The position numbers and the translations under genes were made by a program. DNA of 64,000 bases. Source: JAFEDN01 sp963844565 (GTDB lineage: Bacteria; Pseudomonadota; Gammaproteobacteria; Coxiellales; Coxiellaceae). Each line of letters opens with the position of its first letter. Positions within the stretch are counted from its first letter, which is position 1. Location of the stretch: positions 372,001 to 436,000 of the forward strand of contig CAWJON010000001.1 in the NCBI GenBank assembly GCA_963844565.1, given 5' to 3'. Under the pieces are notes generated by a model. That model was not told the DNA's origin. It did no database searches and was given only the letters and a program-made list of their open reading frames with translations. Below are positions 35,339-44,436 of this stretch, piece by piece.

Positions 35339-36496
35339 ATGGAACAATTCATAAAAAGATGGCTTCCCATACCGACTCAAAGCTTTTTTTTATTCGGGCC
35401 TCGGGGCACTGGAAAGTCAACACTCCTGCATGCTTTCTGTCCCAATGCATTACGATTGGATTTTCTAAATCCCGCCGTTGAACGCACTTATAGCAGTCGC
35501 CCTGAACGCCTATATGATCTTCTTAAAACAGCCGATCCGCGTCAGCCTGTAATTATCGATGAAGTACAAAGAGTACCTAGTATTTTAACTATCATCCATG
35601 AACAGATAGTCGCAGATCCTCAATGGTGCTTCATTCTCACGGGTTCTAATGCTCGAAAATTAAAGCGTAATGATGCCGATTTACTGGCAGGGCGCGCATT
35701 AAAGTGTTTACTTCATCCTTTCATCGCTTCGGAGCTCAAGGCGCAATTTGACTTTTTACAGGCGCTGCAATTTGGAATGCTACCGCTTTTATTAACTTCA
35801 AGCGATCCGATGATGACTCTACAAACTTACGTCGGCATGTACTTGAAAGAAGAAATTCAGATGGAGGGTTTAGTACGGAATTTAGATAATTTTTCTCGAT
35901 TTCTAGAGGTGATCTCCTTTTCCCATACCTGCCAGTTAAATATATCTAATATCGCTAGAGAATGTGAGGTGAAACGCAAAACTGTGGAAAATTATATCAG
36001 TATCTTGGAAGACTTATTACTGGCTTATCAACTGCCGGTGTTTACCCGCAAAGCGAAACGCGAATTGTCTCAACATTCCAAATTTTTTTTATTTGACACC
36101 GGTGTGTTTCGAGCTTTAAGACCTACCGGGCCCTTGGATCACCCATCTGAAATAGAAGGCGCAGCATTGGAAGGATTAGTAGCGCAGCATTTATTTGCCT
36201 GGAAAGATTACACATCCGGCCAGCATAAAATATATTATTGGCGTACTCGATCTGGAGTTGAAGCTGATTTTGTAGTTTACGGCGCTTTAGGTTTATGGGT
36301 AATTGAAGTAAAAAACGCCACTCGCGTTCATTCGCCGGATTTAACATCATTGCGCAGTTTTCTTGAAGATTACCCTTCTGCTACAGCCATTTTTCTGTAC
36401 CGAGGCACGGAAACTGTTCGCCAAGATAATATATTAATCATGCCCTGCGAGACATTTTTACAACGATTGCAACCGAATGAACCGCTCACAAAATAG
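35339..36496 (+). CDS. AAA ATPase with DUF4143 domain
   Basis: 385 residues. Walker A GPRGTGKST (20-28), Walker B PVIIDEVQRVP (about 75-85), sensor ILTGSNARKL, then the DUF4143 C-terminal half with YWRTRSGVEADFVVYG and WVIEVKNAT, which resembles a PD-(D/E)XK nuclease core (Glu-x-Asp and Glu-x-Lys). Such proteins are frequent, poorly understood, mobile accessory genes. AGG at 8 bases before the ATG. The gene is enclosed by a duplicated piece of the htpX 3' end, so it is likely an insertion. Confidence 0.9.
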   Translation: MEQFIKRWLPIPTQSFFLFGPRGTGKSTLLHAFCPNALRLDFLNPAVERTYSSRPERLYDLLKTADPRQPVIIDEVQRVPSILTIIHEQIVADPQWCFILTGSNARKLKRNDADLLAGRALKCLLHPFIASELKAQFDFLQALQFGMLPLLLTSSDPMMTLQTYVGMYLKEEIQMEGLVRNLDNFSRFLEVISFSHTCQLNISNIARECEVKRKTVENYISILEDLLLAYQLPVFTRKAKRELSQHSKFFLFDTGVFRALRPTGPLDHPSEIEGAALEGLVAQHLFAWKDYTSGQHKIYYWRTRSGVEADFVVYGALGLWVIEVKNATRVHSPDLTSLRSFLEDYPSATAIFLYRGTETVRQDNILIMPCETFLQRLQPNEPLTK

Positions 36497-36522
36497 GTAA
36501 TTGCTGAGAGAGGGGCCAAACG

Positions 36523-36544
36523 TCGGCTATAAAAATCGATCGTA
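36523..36544. repeat. 22-bp direct repeat, copy 2
   Basis: Identical to 35171-35192. Read on the minus strand it encodes the last five residues and stop codon of the ankyrin gene (RYDRFL-stop shares it), so the repeat also forms that gene's end. Confidence 0.85.
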
Positions 36545-38779
36545 GCGGCTAACAAGGGTTGAGCCATCTGCCGTAGATTCTAAACGTTGTGTCCCCCACA
36601 TCGTACGTGTAATACATCCACACAGTATTTGATTCCTCTCGGCTTCAGTCTTTGCCTTTATTAATTGTATTTCACTATTTTCCAAGAACTTTTCAGGTTT
36701 TTGATCAACAGGATCTTCGGCAGTTGCAATTTCTACAGCTTGCGTATAAAGCTTACTTTCTGCGGGATTTAGCGAAAAAATCCCTTTTTTATTGCTGAGA
36801 AACCCACCACAAGTTTCGGGATTTTTCACCAAGTATTCGTAATAGCTCAACCAATTATGCCCTTGATACTTAGTGCTCAAATCAAAACCGCTATCAAATA
36901 AGAGTTTAAAGATCCCCGCATTCGAATAATGCATAGCAGCAAAGAGAGTAGGCATAGCCTTTGAGTCTGGTTGCGGATTGAGTTTGGCGCCTAACTGAAT
37001 AAGTTGTTTAACTATATTTGTGTGACCACATTGAATTGCATAATCTAAGGCAGTAAAACCAAAAACATCCAGTTGATTAACCTGCTCAGCGGATGGTAAT
37101 AACAAGGCAAGTGCGGGACAAGGTGCTGGTGCACATAGGGCTGCTTTAAAGGCAATCTGGAAAAAACGACTTTGACGTAAACTTTTTAAAAATCCAGCAA
37201 CTAATGTGGGTCTTTTTGTTTGTAAATCTTTAAAGCTGGGGTGATCAATTAAATTATTTAAATTCTTAGCCATGAAAATCAAGCAGGTTTGCTGTAACTC
37301 ACGAAATTTTTGCTCACAAGCATATAAAAAAACAGATACAATATTTTCTAAGGTTAAACTGGGTTCAATAAATTCTGTAATTTTTTGCTTTATGGTTTGA
37401 GTAGGTGTTGGTTTACGGTAAAGCGGTTGAATTTCTTGCTTTAAAAAATCAATGATATTCACGCTACGCCAAATCCTAGCGATTTCATCTAACATTGTGC
37501 TTATCCCAAAGGCATCGAGCATATGATCTGGGAGGCGGCCTTTTGCTTCTGCAAGCTTAGTTTCTCGAGCAAATTCTTTTGAGTCTGTTGTAAAAAGAGA
37601 TTTTATTTCAACGAAATCTGAACGAAGGGGATTAGTATATCCTTCTTTTTTTTCAGCGATTGAAAAAATTCTAGTTAATATGGTTAATTGGGTTTGCTTA
37701 GATAATGTAGGTAATGATTCAAAAGTTCTGTACTTTACAAAAATTAACGCTATTGTTGCCCAATACTTATTTGCAGGGTCAAGCTTTTTATAAGCTAAAT
37801 CAGGTCGATAAGGGGAAAATTCCATATCCACTAACTGGTTAACTATGAAATGAATTGCTGGTTCTAGTTGCTGGGTAATTTCTGCTGGGCTTTCCGTTAA
37901 GTCTTTCCATACGGCATTAGCCGTGTCAATCATTAATCTTCTTTCTTCTGATGTAAGACAAGCAGCCAATGCAGCATGGTAAGTGTCGTGGTGAGAAAAG
38001 GCAGGCCCCTCTGCAGTAAAACCATCCGCCTGTTTGGGTAAGGGAGCGTCGGGAGAGTCAAGCGCCATATCTCGCTTATCGGTAAAAGCATTTTCTTTCA
38101 AATCATCCAAACTAGACAGACCAAAAACCGGATTAAGTTGCATTGGATTACGATATTTAATTTTAAGGTAGACTTCTCTCATGCCAAAGGAAAAAATCAT
38201 CCGTAGTGACTTATCAATTTGACAAAAGCCAAAGCCAAGCTCGTTTAATCGATTGACGACATCGCGATCTTCGCTACTATGGGGAGCGACAAAAAATTGT
38301 TGGTCAGCCAGTGGCCGCTTCGACATTTCTGTTAGAAATTCAGCAAATTGATCTTCGTTTAAATACAAACCGATTGGACTCACAAGAACTTTTTCTAACA
38401 AGGGCAAGGCAGTAATGGGATTAAAGCCGAAATGATAGCTCTTAATTTTATGAGAGGTATATACACGAGCAGTAGACCAATACAACATTAGATCCACAAA
38501 CTCTTCTTTGCTTATTTTTTTGTGGTGAACGGCGATGAAGGCATAATAAGGCATGTCCGGATGATTAATATTGCTATTGCTCTCCCACTTAATTGTATTT
38601 ACGGCTAATCGTAAAGAATTAACGTTATCTTCGATATGAGTTAACGATGCAAGCTTGCTCTCAAATTGTTTTTTTTCATTTTCCTGCATTCTTTTAGTTA
38701 AGTCTTTTAACCATGCTAACCATTCAAGTTCTTTTTCCGCCTCTTCTACATACCCCTTTATTTCTTTCAAAAAACGCAT
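36527..38779 (-). CDS. Ankyrin-repeat protein, effector-like
   Basis: 750 residues. Two ankyrin repeats are clear near the C-terminus (about 568-640): DVFGFTALDYAIQCGHTNIV, then KQLIQLGAKLN, and AAMHYSNAGIFKLLFDSGFD. The N-terminal 550 residues are helical with no known domain; a coiled-coil start (EEAEKELEWLAWLKDLTKR) is likely. No signal peptide. Large proteins with few ankyrin repeats are typical secreted effectors of Legionella and Coxiella relatives, so that is the proposed role, by analogy. The C-terminal end falls within the 22-bp repeat, so the last residues may have been changed by the insertion event. Confidence 0.85.
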   Translation of the reverse strand: MRFLKEIKGYVEEAEKELEWLAWLKDLTKRMQENEKKQFESKLASLTHIEDNVNSLRLAVNTIKWESNSNINHPDMPYYAFIAVHHKKISKEEFVDLMLYWSTARVYTSHKIKSYHFGFNPITALPLLEKVLVSPIGLYLNEDQFAEFLTEMSKRPLADQQFFVAPHSSEDRDVVNRLNELGFGFCQIDKSLRMIFSFGMREVYLKIKYRNPMQLNPVFGLSSLDDLKENAFTDKRDMALDSPDAPLPKQADGFTAEGPAFSHHDTYHAALAACLTSEERRLMIDTANAVWKDLTESPAEITQQLEPAIHFIVNQLVDMEFSPYRPDLAYKKLDPANKYWATIALIFVKYRTFESLPTLSKQTQLTILTRIFSIAEKKEGYTNPLRSDFVEIKSLFTTDSKEFARETKLAEAKGRLPDHMLDAFGISTMLDEIARIWRSVNIIDFLKQEIQPLYRKPTPTQTIKQKITEFIEPSLTLENIVSVFLYACEQKFRELQQTCLIFMAKNLNNLIDHPSFKDLQTKRPTLVAGFLKSLRQSRFFQIAFKAALCAPAPCPALALLLPSAEQVNQLDVFGFTALDYAIQCGHTNIVKQLIQLGAKLNPQPDSKAMPTLFAAMHYSNAGIFKLLFDSGFDLSTKYQGHNWLSYYEYLVKNPETCGGFLSNKKGIFSLNPAESKLYTQAVEIATAEDPVDQKPEKFLENSEIQLIKAKTEAERNQILCGCITRTMWGTQRLESTADGSTLVSRYDRFL

Positions 38780-39088
38780 AATTAAATACCAAATATAATT
38801 TTTATAGTTGGTAATTATGCATTAATTAAGTTTAAAAGTCAAATATATACAATTATCGCTGCGATCTCGGGTAATTTTCGTCTAACCTGTAAAATATACG
38901 GTAAAATTTACAGGTCAGTAATCAATTTGACCAATCAATACGCGGAAAACCCACCGCTCCCTATGTGTATGTCCCGGCACAGTATTTTAAAAAGAGATTT
39001 TGGACTGGTATTGCCGTGGCAAGAATTTTTGCGAAGACTCTACGCAGGCCAGATTATCGGATTCTGAAATGCCTGCAAGTCCCTCTTT
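38780..39088. other. 309-base gap with two inverted repeats, no gene supported
   Basis: A hairpin with 9-bp arms ACCTGTAAA/TTTACAGGT lies at 38885-38915. A second, wider inverted repeat has the 12-bp arms TTTTAAAAAGAG (38985-38996) and CTCTTTTTAAAA (39083-39094); the right arm enters the end of the beta-lactamase gene. The ~110-base unit may be a small mobile remnant or a terminator. A 35-codon frame inside it has no recognised similarity. Confidence 0.5.
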
Positions 39089-39943
39089 TTAAAAAATTCC
39101 CATCTGAGTTAACAGAGTAATCGCTAGTTTTTTTGCTCTGCCGCCAGCCAATTCAGTTGTGTGTGGATTTTCCAGATCAGAAAAATCCAGAACAACCAAA
39201 TAAGTCTCCTGATTTCTTTCAACATAGCCAACAAACCAGCCATCTTGAGGAACATCTTTCATGGGTATATGCTTCATCCAATCTTTCGGATCATGATAAC
39301 CGCTGCCAGTTTTCCCATATAATTTCCACCCTTGACCCTTGACTAGATTAGATGTCTCCAAATACATATTGGCTTTTGTGTTTGTCATTGCCTGCTGAGA
39401 AATAGGCAAACTGTTATTTACCAATGCTTTTATAAAATTCAATTGTTCTTCAGGTGAAATTTTTAAACTCCCACTTAACCAGGCGGCTGTTAGGCCATCG
39501 TTTAATCCTGGATGACCGGAAAAGTCTTGATTGCCATAATTAAATTGCCTTAAATAATTTTTAATTTTTTCCATGCCTAATTGCGGCGTCAGCAATTGAG
39601 AAACCCAGACCACGGAATATCTCAACCAGGTTTGAGGTGTTTGATTTTGATTCCAAACCACCAAATTCTGCTTCTTTCCATCCCAGTGGAACACAGTGTT
39701 TTGAGTAATGATACCTTGATCAAAAGCCATTAATGATAAGGGTATTTTAAACGTAGAGTTTGCCGGGATTCTTTCAGTACATTTTTTCATATTGTATTCA
39801 GTGACGATTTTATTTTTTCCCAAAGCAAATAAAATAAAACAACCTGATTTTCCCTGAAAATAACTAGACAAGTTTGGAGAATTTGCTAGACAAATACTTG
39901 AGTACATTGCAGCTATCAATATGAGAAGTAAACTTTTTTTCAT
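39089..39943 (-). CDS. Class D (OXA-type) beta-lactamase
   Basis: 284 residues with a signal peptide (about 1-20). All class D motifs are present in order: STFK (Ser63, Lys66), SVV (Ser110), FNYGN (Tyr136-Asn138), WLSGSLKIS (Trp155) and KTGSG (Lys211). A class D enzyme is known in Legionella, so this may be a resident gene and not a recent acquisition; no IS or integron is near it. The substrate range cannot be read from sequence. The region around FALG-KNKI and CTERIPANS is normal for the family. Confidence 0.94.
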   Translation of the reverse strand: MKKSLLLILIAAMYSSICLANSPNLSSYFQGKSGCFILFALGKNKIVTEYNMKKCTERIPANSTFKIPLSLMAFDQGIITQNTVFHWDGKKQNLVVWNQNQTPQTWLRYSVVWVSQLLTPQLGMEKIKNYLRQFNYGNQDFSGHPGLNDGLTAAWLSGSLKISPEEQLNFIKALVNNSLPISQQAMTNTKANMYLETSNLVKGQGWKLYGKTGSGYHDPKDWMKHIPMKDVPQDGWFVGYVERNQETYLVVLDFSDLENPHTTELAGGRAKKLAITLLTQMGIF

Positions 39944-40085
39944 CAGTGACTCAAAAAAACTATCGGTGATACGTTAATCGCTTTGTGCTATTTTATGCTG
40001 TTCGATTAAGAATGACAATATTTCCATTGTTTTCATAAAAAGGGCTTTCAACCTATAAGGTTAAATAAAAATTATTTTTTCTTCT

Positions 40086-40469
40086 TCATGGTCGGCAATG
40101 GGTTCCATACAAAGCAAAGCCATGGCCTAGCTCCATTAAAAATTGTTTAACCTGATTTAATAAACCTTTATGAATTTCTTTTTTATACGCATCATCTCCT
40201 ATTGTGAGTCCAGGGCAATTGTCCAGGCATTGTCTGGACAATTTCAAAAGTAGGGTAAGCTTTTTTTAAATCTGAGAATTTTTTTGTTTTTCTATAATCA
40301 ATCGACCCATTTCCCAGTAAAACTTAATGACTTCTTGGTTAACCGCAAGAGCAGCCCGCAATCTAGCGCTTTTGATTCTCTGCTTTATTTCTTGGAGAAA
40401 TTGTTTATAGTCCTTACTAATCTGTAAGGATCCATTTTTAGCATTAGTTCTATTTTTCATAGAGTACAT
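40086..40469 (-). pseudogene. Broken DUF1016/YhcG-type nuclease gene
   Basis: The N-terminal part (40266-40469) reads 67 residues with the DUF1016_N pattern: IKQRIKSARLRAALAVNQEV and FYWEMGRLIIEKQ, then a stop. Further on, another frame reads KEIHKGLLNQVKQFLMELGH and GFALYG, the start of the C-terminal PD-(D/E)XK domain, ending at 40086. The middle ~200 residues are missing and the nuclease core is cut. Between the parts is a perfect palindrome (40217-40243, arms AATTGTCCAG/CTGGACAATT). Intact members are about 330-380 residues. Confidence 0.75.
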
Positions 40470-40546
40470 GTTACAAGTGTTTTATTTAAGCAAATAGCCC
40501 GTAAATGCTTGACAAATTGGGTAAATTGTGGATAATATCGACAGTT

Positions 40547-42082
40547 ATGAAACAACCCTCCCAAGAACAACAAATTCTTGAACAATTTTCCAAACTTGTA
40601 CAAAGAAAAGTGCTAGCCAGCGAGTCTGACTTAAGCCCTAAAGACCATGCTATGCCGGAAATGCTTGGCTGGTGTCGAGAGCAAAAGCAGATTGCCGTTT
40701 TGCAAAGTGGCAGCATTCTTTCTTCCAATCCTACTTCGCGACTGGTGCAAAATTGCAAAATTGTAATGCATAACAAAGGCTTGATTCCTGGACTGGTTTT
40801 TCCTGCAACCAGCGCTTTAATTCGTGTTTTATTAGAAAATGCAGAAGAACGCCGCGTGCATGATGATGAACAAGATAACTTGACCGAAGTTAGCACTCAG
40901 CAGCAGCGATTACGCTTGTTGGTGAAGGGTGCATTAGACGTTGAGGCAACCGATATTCATATCGAAGTGCGTTCAGACATTGCGCGCATTCGCTTTCGTA
41001 AGCACGGTGAACTTTTTCTCCACGCCGAGTGGCTGCCTAAGTTGGCGCGCGAAGTTTCTTCCGTGGCTTTCAATAAAGAAACCGATCATAACATCACCCA
41101 TTTTAATTCTTTGGTGCCACAAAATGCATCAATGCCTTTAATTATTGATGACCGCGAAGTTCGTTTGCGATTGGCCAGTTTGCCAGCGCATGGCGGCTTT
41201 GATGTGGTGATGCGTATTCTAACCACGGCTGAGCATGAAGTGCCGACGCTGGAAAATCTCGGCTACTTGCCTGAACAAGTGGCTATGCTCAGACGCGCTT
41301 TACACATGCCGTACGGCGCCGTTATTTTAGCTGGTCCGACAGGGTCGGGGAAAACCACCACCTTAGCTTCTTGTATGCGCTTGATTGAAGATTTTCGTAA
41401 AGTATATTCCATCGAAGATCCTGTGGAAAAAGTTGTCGGTGCGGTAACCCAAGTTCCTGTCAATACGGATCATTATGACCGGAGTTTCGCTAGCATGGCG
41501 CGTACCGTTTTACGTATGGACCCCGATGTCATTGTCTTGGGTGAAATGCGCGATGAAGACACCGCCAATGTAATGGTGAGAGCCGCCATAACCGGGCATT
41601 TGGTTTTTTCCACTGTCCACGCCAATAGCGCTCCTGGCATTGTAACCCGTTTAACTGATTTAGGAATTTCTTCCGCTTTGCTGGGTAGCCCTGATCTGCT
41701 GCTTTGTTTAATCTGTCAGCGGCTTGCTCCTTTGCTTTGTCCGACCTGTGCTATTCCAGTTGAGCGTTCTGAAAAGCATCATCCGCATTTCCCCCGCTGG
41801 AACCGGGTTTTTGCCCAAAATTTTTCTCAGATTAAAGCCCGTGGTCACGATTGTGCAAAGTGTCATGGTTTGGGAATCCATGGGCGTACGGTGGTGGCGG
41901 AGATGATTTGGTTAGATGAACAAAGTCGCCAATATGTTTATGATAACAAGCCGGCGCATTGGATGCATTATTTAAAACAAAATGGCTGGCAAAGCTATCA
42001 CGATCAATTGTTAAATTTAGTCAAATTAGGCAAGGTTGATCCTTTAGATGCAGAAGCTTTAGCAGGTGAGTTCACCCAATGA
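40547..42082 (+). CDS. Type IV pilus assembly ATPase, PilQ (IncI)/GspE-like
   Basis: 511 residues from the ATG at 40547; an ATG at 40505 would add 14 residues, and neither has a clear ribosome-binding site. Secretion ATPase with DIHIEVRSDIARIRFRKHG (N-terminal GSPII_E part), Walker A GPTGSGKTT at about 263-271, Asp box EDPVEK, Walker B VIVLGEMRDEDT at about 329-340 and STVHANSAPG. Two Cys pairs (CPTC, CAKC) form the usual zinc site. It powers pilin polymerisation. The order ATPase, inner-membrane protein, prepilin resembles the PilQ-PilR-PilS set of IncI thin pili more than housekeeping PilB-PilC. It overlaps the next gene by 4 bases. Confidence 0.9.
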   Translation: MKQPSQEQQILEQFSKLVQRKVLASESDLSPKDHAMPEMLGWCREQKQIAVLQSGSILSSNPTSRLVQNCKIVMHNKGLIPGLVFPATSALIRVLLENAEERRVHDDEQDNLTEVSTQQQRLRLLVKGALDVEATDIHIEVRSDIARIRFRKHGELFLHAEWLPKLAREVSSVAFNKETDHNITHFNSLVPQNASMPLIIDDREVRLRLASLPAHGGFDVVMRILTTAEHEVPTLENLGYLPEQVAMLRRALHMPYGAVILAGPTGSGKTTTLASCMRLIEDFRKVYSIEDPVEKVVGAVTQVPVNTDHYDRSFASMARTVLRMDPDVIVLGEMRDEDTANVMVRAAITGHLVFSTVHANSAPGIVTRLTDLGISSALLGSPDLLLCLICQRLAPLLCPTCAIPVERSEKHHPHFPRWNRVFAQNFSQIKARGHDCAKCHGLGIHGRTVVAEMIWLDEQSRQYVYDNKPAHWMHYLKQNGWQSYHDQLLNLVKLGKVDPLDAEALAGEFTQ

Positions 42083-43107
42083 TACCTAAACTAATCCATC
42101 AATTTCATTTATTTCAATTTACGCGTAAACAGCAACAGGCGTTCTTGCAAGATTTAGCTGCGCTAATCGAGGATGGCGTCCCAGCCAGTCAAGCCATCGA
42201 TGTGATCATTGAAGTTTCCGAAGGAATCAGCAAGACCGTGGCCTCTGCTATTTCTACCAGCCTGTTCAAAGGACAAGGCCTGGCAGAGGGTATGCAAGAA
42301 TGGTTTTCTCATCCCGTAGTGGAGGTGATACGGGTGGGTGAATCTAGTGGAACTCTGCCGCAAACACTACGCGCTGCTTCTGACACCTATAAAGATTATT
42401 CCAGCACATTAAGCGCATTTTTGACCTCCGTGTTGTATCCGCTCACCGTAACTATTTTGGCATTAATAATGACCGTGTTTATTAAGAATTCAGTGTTGAC
42501 CGGCTTTGTACAGATGAAGCCTTTAGCTGAGTGGCCAATAGTCGGACAACGCTTATATCATCTGGGTTCGTGGGTTGAAAGCGGTTGGTGGTTAATGCTA
42601 ATTACCGTGGTGTTGTTGACGATTATTATCAATAACGTATTAAAAAATGTCACCGGACACGTGCGTGCTTGGATTGACGACATGCCGCTTCTCTCCATCT
42701 ACAGATCTATTCTAGCCTCCCGTTTTATGGAAACGTTGGGCGTACTGCTTTCCAACGGTGTTGTACTTAAACAGGCTTTGAGCACAATGCAATATGAGGC
42801 CACTCCTTATTTATCCTGGCACTTATTACAAATGGAATATCATTTAAGCGGTGGACAAGAAAATATCGCTGAAGTTTTAAATACCAATCTAATTAGTCAT
42901 GCGGATTTGGTAAGATTGCGTGTGGTTGCTCGCGGTAAAGGGTTTGAACAGGCGTTATTAAGCCTTGGTCGTCAAGCCCGAGTGCGCACCTCATTACAAA
43001 TTGAACGGACCGGTCGAGTGATAGGTGCATTGCTTCTGGTTTTTGGCGCACTTATTGCGGTAACTATTGTTTTTGGGATTTATACGGTAGGTAGTACATT
43101 GGCTTAA
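42079..43107 (+). CDS. Type IV pilus inner-membrane protein, PilR/PilC/GspF-like
   Basis: 342 residues with two T2SSF repeats. The first is around DLAALIEDGVPASQAIDVI; the second around RSILASRFMETLGVLLSNGV with LKQALSTM. Membrane helices are at about 115-140, 170-190 and 312-336. It is the platform on which the ATPase acts. It is shorter than the ~400 residues of PilC, which fits the IncI PilR type. The start overlaps the ATPase gene (ATGA). Confidence 0.9.
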   Translation: MIPKLIHQFHLFQFTRKQQQAFLQDLAALIEDGVPASQAIDVIIEVSEGISKTVASAISTSLFKGQGLAEGMQEWFSHPVVEVIRVGESSGTLPQTLRAASDTYKDYSSTLSAFLTSVLYPLTVTILALIMTVFIKNSVLTGFVQMKPLAEWPIVGQRLYHLGSWVESGWWLMLITVVLLTIIINNVLKNVTGHVRAWIDDMPLLSIYRSILASRFMETLGVLLSNGVVLKQALSTMQYEATPYLSWHLLQMEYHLSGGQENIAEVLNTNLISHADLVRLRVVARGKGFEQALLSLGRQARVRTSLQIERTGRVIGALLLVFGALIAVTIVFGIYTVGSTLA

Positions 43108-43237
43108 CCATACTTTGTCTAAATGACTATAAATTATTTTATGATTATGTTATATTACTCATTTAATGATCAAAAGTGATTTCACTAAGAAACAATTACG
43201 CCAAGAATAATTACGATAAATGAGAGGTAAAGATTTT

Positions 43238-43726
43238 ATGAAATATTTGGGTAACCTGAGCAAACAAGTCGGCATTTCCTTACTGGAAGTGTTGCTATCG
43301 CTTGCTATAATCGCAATTATTTTAGTCATGGTCACTCAATATTCAATGACCGCAACTACCAATCAAAAACTTAACATGGTGCGAACACTGATCGGTGCAG
43401 ACGTCTCTGCTATTCAGAGTTATGGTTTTAACAATGTTGGTTTCACTAACATTAGTGTCAGCAACTTAGTGAATTCAGGATATCTGAGCTCCGATCCTAA
43501 AAACATCACTTGCGCAGGCACAAACTGTACTCAATATACCCCTTGGGGCGATGCAGTGACTTTAAATGGTACAACCAGTCAAGCGACTTTAGGCATACCT
43601 TTGCCTGGAAGTTCCGCGCTTTGTAAGAATTTAGCCGAAAGCTATAACAATAAAAGTGGTATTCAATTTGTTACTTGTGGATCAGGAAAAGCGACTATAA
43701 CCGTTAACAGTACCACTGGCGCTTAG
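43238..43726 (+). CDS. Type IV major prepilin, PilS-like
   Basis: 162 residues from the ATG at 43238 (GAGAGG about 11 bases upstream). The leader MKYLGNLSKQVG is cleaved after Gly12; the mature protein starts ISLLEVLLSLAIIAIILV with Glu at +5. The remainder has a pilin-like beta region with four cysteines (CAGTNC, ALCKNL, FVTCGSG), enough for a C-terminal disulfide loop. Likely the major subunit of the pilus made by the two upstream genes. A 112-base gap with AT-rich promoter-like DNA precedes it, so expression may be separate and stronger. Confidence 0.88.
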   Translation: MKYLGNLSKQVGISLLEVLLSLAIIAIILVMVTQYSMTATTNQKLNMVRTLIGADVSAIQSYGFNNVGFTNISVSNLVNSGYLSSDPKNITCAGTNCTQYTPWGDAVTLNGTTSQATLGIPLPGSSALCKNLAESYNNKSGIQFVTCGSGKATITVNSTTGA

Positions 43727-43745
43727 CATAGAACTTGAAAGTATT

Positions 43746-44363
43746 ATGAAGCAAAAAGCTGCTTTTACCTTATTAGAACTTCTGTTGGTTTTAATATGTG
43801 TCGCCGCTATTGCTTCATGGTCTATCCATCATTATCAGCAAAAAGTTCGACGCGCACAAACCCTGCAAATCTTATCTGACGTGAAATCTTTGCAAAGAGC
43901 TTTAGATAGTTATTTCCACAATGTGGGATGTAAACCAGATTCTGGACAATTTGTGCAAAATTTAATAGTCGATTGTGAAGCCAAGCTGAAAACTAAATAC
44001 CCAGTAGTTTGCGAGCGCCTGCCGCTGGTGGTTAACTACATCACCAAAGTCATTGATACGGGTAAAATGACGCAAGATAAAAATAATCCCAAGCACATTT
44101 ATCAATTAGAGGTGCAAGCAGTTATGGATAGTAATTTAACTGCGGACCAAATGAAATGGTATGGACAAATATTAAATGCTACTGAGGAGACCAGCGAGAC
44201 CCAAACCTTAAGTTGGATCAGTTTCCCCGCTAATAGTTATGTACAACTGGGTGATAACAACTGGATTTTGGCAGGTGCAAGTAATGTATTTCGAGCAACC
44301 GAAAATAGCCGGACTTTCAATGCGGCCAATACGGCAAGTTCTGGCTCATTGTGCGCGAATTAA
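43746..44363 (+). CDS. Minor prepilin-like protein
   Basis: 205 residues. The N-terminus MKQKAAFTLLELLLVLICVA is a prepilin helix with Glu5 of the mature form, but the residue before the cleavage site is Ala, where Gly is usual. The helix is followed by HHYQQKVRRAQTLQILSDV and a soluble domain with cysteines at GCKPDSG, DCEAKL, VVCERL and the end SLCAN. Probably a minor pilin of the same system. Gap of 19 bases after the previous gene; same operon. Confidence 0.82.
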   Translation: MKQKAAFTLLELLLVLICVAAIASWSIHHYQQKVRRAQTLQILSDVKSLQRALDSYFHNVGCKPDSGQFVQNLIVDCEAKLKTKYPVVCERLPLVVNYITKVIDTGKMTQDKNNPKHIYQLEVQAVMDSNLTADQMKWYGQILNATEETSETQTLSWISFPANSYVQLGDNNWILAGASNVFRATENSRTFNAANTASSGSLCAN

Positions 44364-44436
44364 GTACAGCCCGCTATTGTAAATAAAATGAACATATGAT
44401 AATATTTTGATCGGTTAAATCACAGATCAAGATAAT

